A stretch of DNA of 64,000 bases from Lachnospiraceae bacterium (GTDB lineage Bacteria > Bacillota > Clostridia > Lachnospirales > Lachnospiraceae), in contig JAGKTQ010000002.1 in assembly GCA_021153325.1 (NCBI GenBank), positions 1 through 64,000 on the forward strand, read 5' to 3'. The first letter of the stretch is position 1; every line of letters begins with the position of its first letter. The notes beneath the pieces are model-generated. The model worked only from the letters and a program-made list of their open reading frames with translations, searched no databases and was not told where the DNA came from. Below, in pieces: positions 51,217 through 59,935 of this stretch. A program made the translations under genes and the position numbers.

Positions 51217-52315
51217 ATTTTTCCTCCTTTGGTAATGTAAATAAAAATTCGGCACCATCACCATGATTTCGTGCGGTAATATCGCCACGATGAGCTGTGA
51301 TAATAGTTTTGCATATAGAAAGCCCGATTCCCATTCCCTTATAGGCGTCAGATGTTTTGCTTTCTTCGTAATCAGAACCATCAAATATGGTGTCAATTTT
51401 GTCTTCTGAAATGCCTACACCGAAGTCTCTTATAGAAAATTGAACAGAATCCGGCAGGTCAGTTACTGTAAAAATAATTGGTGAATTGCTATTAGAATGT
51501 ACAGCTGCATTTTCCAATAGATTGATAATAACTTGTTCAATTAACATGGCATCCATAGGAAGAAACACATATTCTTCCGGGATTGTGACTTGAACTGCGG
51601 TGTCAGGAAGTCTTTTCTTGAAACGAGACATTGCTTCTCCGATCACTTCTTCTACTGCTTCAAGTGAAGTGGTGACTTTCATAGTACCCGTACGTATTCT
51701 TGTGACGGATAGGAGATTTTCTACCATGTTCAATAACCATTTGGAATCATCATTAATACGGTTTACCAGATTTAATTTTTCATCATCGCTTAATATGGTA
51801 TTGTTATCGATGTACGCGGTGCTGTTACCAATAATACCAGTAAGAGGTGTGCGTAGATCATGGGAAACTGCACGGAGCAGGTTGGCACGCATTTTCTCTT
51901 TTTCGGCTTCCATCAGAAGCTTATCACGTTCAGCAAGCAAGGTAGCCTGTATTTTTAGGTGAGTTGTCATAGTGCTTGTCATTAATGAAATTGTCAGCAT
52001 GCATAAAAAAGTAATTTGATAACCTGTCAATGAAAAGTTCAATGCAAAATAAGGATAGGTGAACAGGTAGTTTATACAAATAACTCCAACTGCCGCGGAA
52101 AAGATACCGTAAAAGTAGCCATCCGTATTTCGTGCAATAATAATTAAAGCAAGAATTTGAATTAATGCAGTATTTGCAGAATTTTCTGGAACAAAATAAA
52201 AAAGTACGGAAGAAAGAAAAATAGCGGCTGCTTGAACAAGTATCGTGGTACACCAGTCGCGGATACGCGGGCATTGCTGCGTGAATATTTTGTATTTATC
52301 GACAAAACCTTTCAT
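51203..52315 (-). CDS. Sensor histidine kinase, KdpD C-terminal type
   Basis: 370-residue kinase with four membrane helices (residues ~22-115, DUF4118 as in KdpD). The HisKA H-box follows with H152 (AVSHDLRTPLTGIIGN), then HATPase boxes N (ENAAVHSN), G1 (IRDFGVGIS) and G2 (GMGIGLSICKTII). The large N-terminal KdpD and universal-stress domains of full-length KdpD (~900 residues) are absent, so the signal must be read by the membrane part. The start ATG has GGAG upstream. It overlaps the response regulator gene, divergent from trpB2. Confidence 0.85.
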   Translation of the reverse strand: MKGFVDKYKIFTQQCPRIRDWCTTILVQAAAIFLSSVLFYFVPENSANTALIQILALIIIARNTDGYFYGIFSAAVGVICINYLFTYPYFALNFSLTGYQITFLCMLTISLMTSTMTTHLKIQATLLAERDKLLMEAEKEKMRANLLRAVSHDLRTPLTGIIGNSTAYIDNNTILSDDEKLNLVNRINDDSKWLLNMVENLLSVTRIRTGTMKVTTSLEAVEEVIGEAMSRFKKRLPDTAVQVTIPEEYVFLPMDAMLIEQVIINLLENAAVHSNSNSPIIFTVTDLPDSVQFSIRDFGVGISEDKIDTIFDGSDYEESKTSDAYKGMGIGLSICKTIITAHRGDITARNHGDGAEFLFTLPKEEKYDAS

Positions 52316-52450
52316 AATCTCTCCTTTTAACCTTTTTTCTGATTATAGCTTTTTTACATTCATTATTCAATGAAACTACGTTAAGGTTACGTTAAAATCT
52401 GTAAAAAGCAAGGGAAAAAGTTGGAATATAGTCTGATAATTCGATATTTC

Positions 52451-52479
52451 TTGACACACTTTTTTAGAACCAATAAAAT
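52451..52479 (+). promoter_or_regulatory. Promoter of trpB2
   Basis: TTGACA (52451-52456), 17 bp, TAAAAT (52474-52479), 35 bp before the ATG. Confidence 0.75.
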
Positions 52480-52513
52480 AGAATAAGATTATTTGTAAAC
52501 GGAGGATATAATA

Positions 52514-53881
52514 ATGGGTAAAATTCCATATAAGATTTATTTGGAAGAGCATGAGATGCCAAAACAGTGGTACAATGTTCGCGCAGATATGAAGAAAAAA
52601 CCTGCGCCAATTCTTAATCCGCAAACATTACAGCCGGTAACAGTAGAAGAACTTTCCAATATTTTCTGTACAGAGCTTGCAAAACAGGAATTGGATGATA
52701 CAACAGCTTACTTTGATATCCCGGAAGAGATTCGTGATTTTTATAAAATGTACAGACCATCTCCATTGGTACGTGCATACTGTTTAGAGAAAAAATTGGA
52801 TACGCCGGCTCATATTTATTATAAATTTGAAGGAAATAATACATCTGGAAGTCACAAGTTAAATTCTGCTATTGCACAGGCTTATTATGCAAAGCAGCAG
52901 GGATTAAAAGGGGTTACTACAGAGACAGGAGCAGGTCAATGGGGAACGGCTCTTTCTATGGCTTGTTCTTACTTTGATCTGGATTGTCAGGTATACATGG
53001 TGAAGTGTTCTTATGAACAGAAGCCATTCCGACGTGAAGTTATGCGTACATACGGGGCACAGGTTACTCCATCTCCGTCCATGAATACAAATGTAGGACG
53101 TAAGATCAATGAAGAATTTCCGGGAACAACAGGAAGTCTTGGATGTGCCATTTCAGAGGCTGTTGAGGCAGCAGGCAATCAGGAAGGCTATCGTTATGTA
53201 TTAGGTTCTGTGTTGACACAGGTATTGTTGCATCAGTCGATTATTGGATTAGAGACAAAGGCAGCATTAGATAAATACGGTGTGAAAGCGGATATGATCA
53301 TTGGCTGTGCCGGTGGTGGTTCTAATCTTGGTGGTTTGATTTCTCCATTCGCGGGAGAAATGTTGAGAGGGGAAGCAAGCTATGAGATGATTGCTGTAGA
53401 ACCAGCTTCCTGTCCAAGCCTGACGAGAGGAAAATATGCGTACGATTATTGCGATACAGGTAAGGTTTGTCCGTTAGCTAAAATGTACACTCTGGGAAGT
53501 GGATATATCCCATCGGCAAGTCATGCAGGAGGCTTACGTTATCATGGTATGAGTTCTGTTGTATCAGAACTTTATGATCAGGGGCTTCTTACAGCAAGAA
53601 GTGTAGAACAGACAGAAGTCTTTAAGGCTGCACAGGAATTTGCAAGAGTGGAAGGTATTCTTCCAGCACCGGAAAGCAGTCATGCTATCAAGGTTGCTAT
53701 CGACGAAGCAATGAAGTGCAAAGAAACAGGCGAAGAGAAAAATATTGTATTTGGATTAACCGGTACAGGATATTTTGATATGTTCGCATATCAGAGATAT
53801 AATGATGGTGAGATGACTGATTATATTCCTACAGACGAAGAAATTGCAAAAGCACTTTCTAAATTGCCAAATGTGGAATAA
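52514..53881 (+). CDS. trpB: Tryptophan synthase beta subunit, TrpB2 type
   Basis: 455-residue PLP enzyme condensing indole with serine to tryptophan. The PLP lysine is in TSGSHKLNSAIAQAYYA, the phosphate-binding loop in IIGCAGGGSNLGG, and TETGAGQWG is conserved. Length, the N-terminal KMYRPSPLVRAYCLEKKL and the absence of a trpA neighbour place it in the TrpB2 group, which works without TrpA and probably salvages indole. CGGAGG precedes the ATG. It is monocistronic. Confidence 0.92.
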   Translation: MGKIPYKIYLEEHEMPKQWYNVRADMKKKPAPILNPQTLQPVTVEELSNIFCTELAKQELDDTTAYFDIPEEIRDFYKMYRPSPLVRAYCLEKKLDTPAHIYYKFEGNNTSGSHKLNSAIAQAYYAKQQGLKGVTTETGAGQWGTALSMACSYFDLDCQVYMVKCSYEQKPFRREVMRTYGAQVTPSPSMNTNVGRKINEEFPGTTGSLGCAISEAVEAAGNQEGYRYVLGSVLTQVLLHQSIIGLETKAALDKYGVKADMIIGCAGGGSNLGGLISPFAGEMLRGEASYEMIAVEPASCPSLTRGKYAYDYCDTGKVCPLAKMYTLGSGYIPSASHAGGLRYHGMSSVVSELYDQGLLTARSVEQTEVFKAAQEFARVEGILPAPESSHAIKVAIDEAMKCKETGEEKNIVFGLTGTGYFDMFAYQRYNDGEMTDYIPTDEEIAKALSKLPNVE

Positions 53882-53986
53882 AAGTATCATTAAATAAAAA
53901 ATTTTTGTATGAAATTACAAAAGAGCACAAGTCTTTGCAAATGATAAAAATCCAGAATTTAAAGAAGGATCATGGCAAAAAAGGAA

Positions 53987-54057
53987 TTTTAATTTAGGTA
54001 TAAAATGCCTCCATTTACAGATACTACTATCACACAGTAGAAAAATGTAAATGGAGG
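53987..54057 (+). promoter_or_regulatory. Promoter and RBS-sequestering leader of spoVT
   Basis: TTTTAAT-N5-TATAAAATG (53987-54007) is followed directly by CCTCCATTTACA (54008-54019), a perfect 12-bp complement of TGTAAATGGAGG (54046-54057), with an inner CTACT/AGTAG pair (54024-54028/54036-54040). GGAGG in the 3' arm is the spoVT ribosome-binding site, 10 bases before the ATG. The layout matches that at 50345-50411. The stretch 53882-53986 holds only a weak hairpin without a T-run. Confidence 0.75.
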
Positions 54058-54067
54058 AATTTTTTAT

Positions 54068-54613
54068 ATGAAAGCAACAGGTATAGTTCGCAGAATAGAT
54101 GATTTAGGGCGCATTGTTATTCCAAAGGAAATCAGAAGAACCTTGCGTATTAGGGAAAGTGATCCTTTAGAGATATTTACAGATAGAGAGGGCGAGATTA
54201 TTTTAAAGAAATACTCACCGATTGGGGAAATGAGTACTTTTGCAAAGCAGTATGCGGAAAGTCTTGCACAAGTATCCGGGCACGCGGTTCTTATTAGTGA
54301 CAGAGACCAGTATATTGCAGTTTCTGGTGGGTATAAGCAGGCACTTGGAAAAGCAATAAGTAAGGAGCTGGAAGAAAAAATAAATAATCGGGAAACGATG
54401 ATTGCTACAAAAGGTGACCGCAATTTCATTTCGGTTCTTTCAGAAGGGAATGAGGAATATGTACATGAAGCAATTAGCCCTATCATTTGTGAAGGAGATG
54501 TGATCGGTGCAGTCGTTTTGGTGGAAAATGACAATAAATCCAAAATGGGAGAAGTAGAGCAAAAATTGATTTTATCGGCAGCAGGCTTTTTGGGAAGGCA
54601 GATGGAGCAGTAA
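54068..54613 (+). CDS. spoVT: Stage V sporulation protein T
   Basis: 181-residue AbrB-type transcription factor controlling late forespore genes. N-terminal swapped-hairpin DNA-binding domain (residues 1-50: KATGIVRRIDDLGRIVIPKEIRRTLRIRESDPLEIF), then a GAF-like regulatory domain (~60-178). Full length. Its leader folds over the ribosome-binding site. It is monocistronic and converges on pncB. Confidence 0.96.
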   Translation: MKATGIVRRIDDLGRIVIPKEIRRTLRIRESDPLEIFTDREGEIILKKYSPIGEMSTFAKQYAESLAQVSGHAVLISDRDQYIAVSGGYKQALGKAISKELEEKINNRETMIATKGDRNFISVLSEGNEEYVHEAISPIICEGDVIGAVVLVENDNKSKMGEVEQKLILSAAGFLGRQMEQ

Positions 54614-54620
54614 AAAGAAT

Positions 54621-54675
54621 AAGGCTTGTTACAGAAAGGGGAATTTCCCAATCTGTGACAAGCCTTTTAAAATCA
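54621..54675. terminator. Convergent terminator of spoVT and pncB
   Basis: Long hairpin with arms AAGGCTTGT-N-ACAGA and TCTGT-N-ACAAGCCTT (54621-54635/54652-54667) and short T/A runs at both ends. Confidence 0.8.
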
Positions 54676-54680
54676 TAGGT

Positions 54681-56135
54681 TTATTTTTCACTCATTTGGT
54701 TTAGTAATTCAATCTTCATGTCATAAAGCTTTTGCGATAAATCGACATATACTTCATGCGGGTTAACGAGACGTCTTGTCTCTTCCCAAAGAGTGTCCAG
54801 CTCCTTCTGACAGTAATCCCGGATTTCCATTGTTTTTGGTGAAGTGTAAACACATTTTCCTTGTAAGAAGACTGGGACTAAAAGTTCGCGTAATGTGTAA
54901 GTGCCGCCTTCTAAGTGTGTTTTTTTCCATGGTTCTAATGGGTCAAATAACAAAAGAGGATCTTTTTCATCAAAATGTTCTTCTGACAGGCAGATTAAAT
55001 CTGCTTTAATTTTGCCGGATTCTTTTTCATAAATACGATAAATGGTCTTGTTGCCTGGATTTGTGACTTTTTCCGTATTTTCGGAAAGCTTGATTTTTGG
55101 AATGAAATTACCATCTTTATCACGGATCGCAGCAAGCTTATATACTCCGCCAAAGGAAGGGCAGTCTTTGGAAGTAATCAAATGTGTACCAACACCCCAG
55201 GAAGTGATTTTCGCGCCCTGTGTTTTTAAGCTGTCGATCAAAAATTCGTCCAAATCGTTGGAAGCCGCAATCACCGCATCTGGAAAACCAGCTTCGTCGA
55301 ACATTTTTCGTGCTTTTTTAGAGAGGTAAGCAAGGTCGCCGCTGTCTAAGCGGATACCATAGTTTGTAAGTGGGATTCCCGCCTCCCGCATTTCTTTGAA
55401 AACTCGAATTGCATTTGGAACACCAGATTTTAATGTATCATAGGTGTCTGCTAATAAAATGCAGGAAGAAGGGTACATATTGGCATAAGTTTTAAATGCA
55501 GTATATTCATCGGGAAAGCTCATAATCCAGCTGTGTGCATGTGTGCCCTTTACTGGCACATCAAAGAGTTGTCCGCATAGAACGTTTGAAGTACCGACAC
55601 AGCCACCGATCACAGCGGCCCTTGCACCATAAGTTCCAGCATCCGGTCCCTGTGCACGGCGAAGTCCAAATTCCATAATGCCATCGCCTTTTGCTGCATA
55701 ACAGATACGGGAGGCTTTTGTGGCGATCAGACTTTGGTGGTTCATAATATTCAAAATGGCAGTTTCCACAAGCTGCGCTTCCATAATTGGCGCAATGACT
55801 TTTATCATGGGCTCTCTCGGAAACATAATAGTTCCTTCAGGAATAGCATAAATGTCTCCTGAAAATTTAAAGTCAGCGAGATACGCGAGAAAATCTTCCT
55901 CAAAAATGCCAAGGCTTCTTAAATAGGTAATATCTTCTTCTTCAAAACGAAGATTTTTAATGTAGTCAATGATCTGCTCCAAGCCAGCCGAAATAGCATA
56001 TCCGCCATCACACGGATTATTGCGGTAAAAGGCGTCAAAAATAACAATTTCATTTTGGTCTTTATTTTTAAAATAGCCCTGCATCATAGTTAATTCGTAC
56101 AGGTCGGTAAGCAGTGTGAGATTTTGTCTGTCCAT
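54681..56135 (-). CDS. pncB: Nicotinate phosphoribosyltransferase
   Basis: 484-residue salvage enzyme converting nicotinate and PRPP to nicotinate mononucleotide. Motifs: NLTLLTDLYELTMMQGYF, EFGLRRAQGPDAG, GTHAHSWIMSF, LLADTYDTLKSGVPNAIRV and IRLDSGDLAYLS. Length fits the long (type 3-like) group. AAGGAGGC precedes the ATG. It is monocistronic and shares a terminator with spoVT. Confidence 0.95.
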   Translation of the reverse strand: MDRQNLTLLTDLYELTMMQGYFKNKDQNEIVIFDAFYRNNPCDGGYAISAGLEQIIDYIKNLRFEEEDITYLRSLGIFEEDFLAYLADFKFSGDIYAIPEGTIMFPREPMIKVIAPIMEAQLVETAILNIMNHQSLIATKASRICYAAKGDGIMEFGLRRAQGPDAGTYGARAAVIGGCVGTSNVLCGQLFDVPVKGTHAHSWIMSFPDEYTAFKTYANMYPSSCILLADTYDTLKSGVPNAIRVFKEMREAGIPLTNYGIRLDSGDLAYLSKKARKMFDEAGFPDAVIAASNDLDEFLIDSLKTQGAKITSWGVGTHLITSKDCPSFGGVYKLAAIRDKDGNFIPKIKLSENTEKVTNPGNKTIYRIYEKESGKIKADLICLSEEHFDEKDPLLLFDPLEPWKKTHLEGGTYTLRELLVPVFLQGKCVYTSPKTMEIRDYCQKELDTLWEETRRLVNPHEVYVDLSQKLYDMKIELLNQMSEK

Positions 56136-56325
56136 ATAGCCTCCTTTTCGATCCCCTAAATATATATTTTACCATTATATAAGAATTTTAGGCGAAGTAC
56201 AATGAAAGTGGTAAAATTAAGTTGACACGAAAATATGTTGAAGAATAAGGGTTCAACTGGATGATAACATGGAAAAAGCAAATAGACCAAAATGGTCTAA
56301 AAACCCTTTCCTTTTTAGTAGCAAT

Positions 56326-56393
56326 AAAGCTGTGAATCGTAGTAAAAAATTCCTATAAGGGAATTGACATTTCAAGGATGACAGCTTTATAAT
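56326..56393 (+). promoter_or_regulatory. Promoter of ileS with nested inverted repeats
   Basis: TTGACA (56364-56369), 18 bp, TATAAT (56388-56393). AATTCC/GGAATT (56348-56353/56360-56365) overlaps the -35, and AAAGCTGT/ACAGCTTT (56326-56333/56381-56388) encloses the promoter. The remainder of 56136-56325 has a small hairpin (AGACC/GGTCT near 56284-56298) and no gene. Confidence 0.6.
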
Positions 56394-56404
56394 AGGGTTC
56401 AGAT

Positions 56405-56697
56405 AGAAAAGACGTTGACGAAGACAGTAGATAGCTATTGAAGTTGCAGCGAGCCGGTGAGGGTGAGAGTCCGGTACGAGTAGACAGCTATTGAATATCA
56501 CTTCCGAGTTGCAGGTCCGAACCGATTATCCTAAACAAAATCATGGTTGAATAGAAGTAGGAGCTGACGGTATTCCACCGTTAAGGGAACACATATTAAC
56601 CGCTTGTAAGTATGCAGGAAAGAAGCGCGGGAGTATGGTTGTAACAGGTGGTATAACGAGATTTTTTGACCTCGTCCTTTTACAGGACGAGGTTTTT
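56405..56697 (+). promoter_or_regulatory. T-box riboswitch for tRNA-Ile, before ileS
   Basis: Stem I with the GAGCCGGTGAGGGTGAGAGTCC region (56450-56471) and specifier codon ATC (56497-56499) in GAATATCAC. Then a stem III hairpin GACGGT/ACCGTT (56566-56582), and the T-box AGGTGGTATAACGAG (56646-56660). The terminator is CCTCGTCC/GGACGAGG (56670-56677/56685-56692) with a T5 tail. Uncharged tRNA-Ile should favour the antiterminator (T-box pairing with CTCGTCC) and allow ileS transcription. Confidence 0.95.
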
Positions 56698-56733
56698 CTA
56701 TGTGCAGAGAATCAAAAAGAAAGGAAGAAAAAA

Positions 56734-59700
56734 ATGTACGAAAAAGTATCTACAAACCTTAATTTCGTAGAACGCGAAAAACAGACATTGGATTTTTGGA
56801 ATGCCAATGACATTTTCAAAAAAAGTATGGACAGCAGAAAAGAGGGACCGACTTATACTTTTTATGACGGACCGCCAACTGCTAATGGTAAGCCACATAT
56901 TGGTCACGTATTAACACGTGTTATTAAAGATATGATTCCAAGATACCGTACAATGAAAGGCTATATGGTACCAAGAAAAGCAGGATGGGATACCCATGGT
57001 CTTCCGGTAGAATTGGAAGTAGAAAAATTACTTGGATTGGATGGAAAAGAACAGATTGAAGAATATGGTCTTGATCCATTTATTACAAAATGTAAAGAGA
57101 GTGTATGGAAATACAAAGGAATGTGGGAAGATTTTTCCGGCACAGTAGGTTTCTGGGCGGATATGGACGATCCTTATGTTACTTACCATGATGATTATAT
57201 CGAATCCGAATGGTGGGCATTAAAAGAAATCTGGAATAAAGGTCTTTTATACAAAGGCTTTAAGATCGTACCTTACTGTCCTCGTTGTGGTACCCCGCTT
57301 TCTTCTCACGAAGTGGCACAGGGCTATAAAGATGTAAAAGAACGTTCTGCAGTAGCAAGATTCAAGGTAAAAGGTGAAGATGCTTATATTCTTGCATGGA
57401 CAACAACACCTTGGACATTACCTTCCAATGTGGCACTCTGTGTAAATCCAGACGAAACTTATGCAAAAGTAAAAGCAGCAGATGGTTATACCTATTATAT
57501 GGCAGAAGCATTGCTTGATACGGTGCTTGGAAGACTTGGAAAAGATGAAAACAAGGAAACGGGTGAAGCAGCTGTTGCAGCTTACGAGGTTTTGGAAGTC
57601 TATAAAGGTAAAGATTTAGAATATAAAGAATATGAGCCATTATTTGACTGTGCTACAGAAATCTGCGAAAGACAGCATAAGAAAGCATATTATGTAACAT
57701 GCGATAATTATGTAACTTTGACAGATGGTACTGGTGTCGTTCACATTGCACCTGCATTTGGTGAAGACGATGCGAACGTAGGACGTAAATATGACCTTCC
57801 TTTCGTACAGTTAGTAGACGGAAAAGGTGAAATGACAAAAGAAACTCCTTATGCCGGTGTATTTTGTAAAAAAGCAGATCCAATGGTATTGACTGATCTG
57901 GATAAAAAAGGTCTGTTATTTGATGCGCCGAAGTTCGAGCATAGCTATCCACACTGCTGGAGATGTGATACTCCGCTCATTTACTATGCGAGAGAATCCT
58001 GGTTCATCAAAATGACAGCAGTGAAGGATGACTTGATCCGCAACAACAACACGATCAACTGGATTCCAGAATCTATCGGTAAAGGACGTTTTGGTGACTG
58101 GTTAGAGAACATTCAGGACTGGGGTATTTCCCGTAACCGTTACTGGGGAACACCATTAAACGTATGGGAATGTGAATGCGGACATATGCATTCTGTAGGA
58201 AGTCGTGAAGAATTAGAAAAATTAAGCGGAAATCCAGAAGCAAAAACAGTAGAACTTCACAGACCATACATTGATGCCATCACTTTCCCTTGTGAGAAAT
58301 GTGGTAAGACGATGCATCGTGTACCGGAAGTAATTGACTGCTGGTTCGATTCAGGAGCAATGCCTTTTGCACAGCATCATTATCCGTTTGAAAACAAAGA
58401 GTTGTTTGAAAAACAGTTCCCGGCACAGTTTATTTCCGAGGCTGTTGACCAGACAAGAGGATGGTTCTACTCCTTACTTGCAGAGTCTACTTTGTTGTTT
58501 AATAAAGCACCATATGAAAATGTAATCGTACTCGGACACGTACAGGATGAAAATGGACAGAAGATGAGTAAGTCCAAAGGAAATGCAGTTGATCCGTTTG
58601 ATGCACTGGCTACTTACGGAGCAGATGCTATCCGCTGGTATTTCTATATTAACTCTGCACCTTGGTTACCGAATCGTTTCCATGGCAAAGCAGTACAGGA
58701 AGGTCAGCGTAAATTTATGGGTACACTTTGGAATACTTATGCATTCTTCGTACTCTATGCAAATATTGATGACTTTGATGCAAGCAAATACAGTCTGGAA
58801 TATGACAAACTTACTGTTATGGATAAATGGCTGTTATCCAAGTTGAACAGCTTGATCACAGAAGTAGATAATAACTTAGAGAACTATCGTATTCCGGAAG
58901 CAGCAAGAGCATTGGAAAGCTTTGTGGATGATATGAGTAACTGGTATGTAAGAAGAAGCCGTGAACGTTTCTGGGCAAAAGGAATGGAACAGGATAAGAT
59001 CAATGCTTATATGACACTGTACACTGCTCTTGTAACAGTATGTAAAGTGGCAGCTCCAATGATTCCGTTCATGACAGAAGACATTTACCAGAACCTTGTT
59101 AGAAGCATTGACAAATCCGCACCGGAAAGTATTCATCTGTGTGATTACCCAGTTGCAGATGCAGCTTTTGTAGATAAGAAATTAGAAGAAGATATGGATG
59201 AGGTATTGAAGGTTGTTGTTATGGGTCGTGCATGTAGAAATGCAGCGAATATCAAAAACCGTCAGCCAATCGGAAATATGTTCATTAAAGCTCCTAATGC
59301 ACTGGATGATTTCTATAAAGCAATCATTGAGGAAGAGTTGAACGTAAAAGCAGTTACTTTCACAGATGACGTAAGAGATTTCACAAGCTACACCTTTAAA
59401 CCGCAGCTTCGTACAGTCGGACCAAAATATGGCAAACAGCTTGGCGGTATTCAGAAGACATTAGCTACTTTGGATGGCAATGCGGCAATGGATGAATTAA
59501 AGGCAAGCGGAGCATTGAAATTCGATATAGACGGAGTGGAAGTAGCACTGGCAGAGGAAGACTTATTGATCGAAATGAGTCAGAAGGAAGGCTATGTATC
59601 TGAAGCAGATAATACAGTGACTGTTGTACTGGATACAAATTTGACAGAAGAACTCATTGAAGAAGGCTTCGTACTGGAGCTTATCAGTAAGATTCAGACG

Positions 59701-59916
59701 ATGCGTAAAGAGTCTGAAGAGAACTTACAGGTAACAGACCACATTAAAGTATCTGTAAGCGGAAATGACAAAATTGCATCCATTATGGATACAAATAAAG
59801 AAGCGATCGCAGGAAAAGTACTTGCAGATGTGATGACAGCAGGCGATAGTTTCAAATACGCTAAAGAATGGAATGTAAACGGAGAAAACGTAACAATTTC
59901 CATTGAAAAAGCATAA
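56734..59916 (+). CDS. ileS: Isoleucyl-tRNA synthetase, IleS2 type
   Basis: 1060-residue class I synthetase charging tRNA-Ile. HIGH motif GKPHIGHVLTR, KMSKS motif QKMSKSKGNAVDPF, and zinc-type cysteines (CPRCGTPLSSHE; CWRCD; CECGH ... CEKCG). PTANGKPHIGH, VPRKAGWDTHGLPVELEVEK and the large size mark the IleS2 (eukaryote-like) branch, distinct from the ~920-residue IleS1; IleS2 enzymes are generally mupirocin-tolerant. The start at 56734 is after AAAGGAAG; the open frame back to 56635 runs through the T-box terminator. Confidence 0.95.
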   Translation: MYEKVSTNLNFVEREKQTLDFWNANDIFKKSMDSRKEGPTYTFYDGPPTANGKPHIGHVLTRVIKDMIPRYRTMKGYMVPRKAGWDTHGLPVELEVEKLLGLDGKEQIEEYGLDPFITKCKESVWKYKGMWEDFSGTVGFWADMDDPYVTYHDDYIESEWWALKEIWNKGLLYKGFKIVPYCPRCGTPLSSHEVAQGYKDVKERSAVARFKVKGEDAYILAWTTTPWTLPSNVALCVNPDETYAKVKAADGYTYYMAEALLDTVLGRLGKDENKETGEAAVAAYEVLEVYKGKDLEYKEYEPLFDCATEICERQHKKAYYVTCDNYVTLTDGTGVVHIAPAFGEDDANVGRKYDLPFVQLVDGKGEMTKETPYAGVFCKKADPMVLTDLDKKGLLFDAPKFEHSYPHCWRCDTPLIYYARESWFIKMTAVKDDLIRNNNTINWIPESIGKGRFGDWLENIQDWGISRNRYWGTPLNVWECECGHMHSVGSREELEKLSGNPEAKTVELHRPYIDAITFPCEKCGKTMHRVPEVIDCWFDSGAMPFAQHHYPFENKELFEKQFPAQFISEAVDQTRGWFYSLLAESTLLFNKAPYENVIVLGHVQDENGQKMSKSKGNAVDPFDALATYGADAIRWYFYINSAPWLPNRFHGKAVQEGQRKFMGTLWNTYAFFVLYANIDDFDASKYSLEYDKLTVMDKWLLSKLNSLITEVDNNLENYRIPEAARALESFVDDMSNWYVRRSRERFWAKGMEQDKINAYMTLYTALVTVCKVAAPMIPFMTEDIYQNLVRSIDKSAPESIHLCDYPVADAAFVDKKLEEDMDEVLKVVVMGRACRNAANIKNRQPIGNMFIKAPNALDDFYKAIIEEELNVKAVTFTDDVRDFTSYTFKPQLRTVGPKYGKQLGGIQKTLATLDGNAAMDELKASGALKFDIDGVEVALAEEDLLIEMSQKEGYVSEADNTVTVVLDTNLTEELIEEGFVLELISKIQTMRKESEENLQVTDHIKVSVSGNDKIASIMDTNKEAIAGKVLADVMTAGDSFKYAKEWNVNGENVTISIEKA

Positions 59917-59935
59917 AAATGGAGGAGAAACCTTT

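Noticed and set aside
53903..53922. Terminator after trpB2
   Set aside because: TTTTGTA/TACAAAA is a weak A/T stem without a following T-run.
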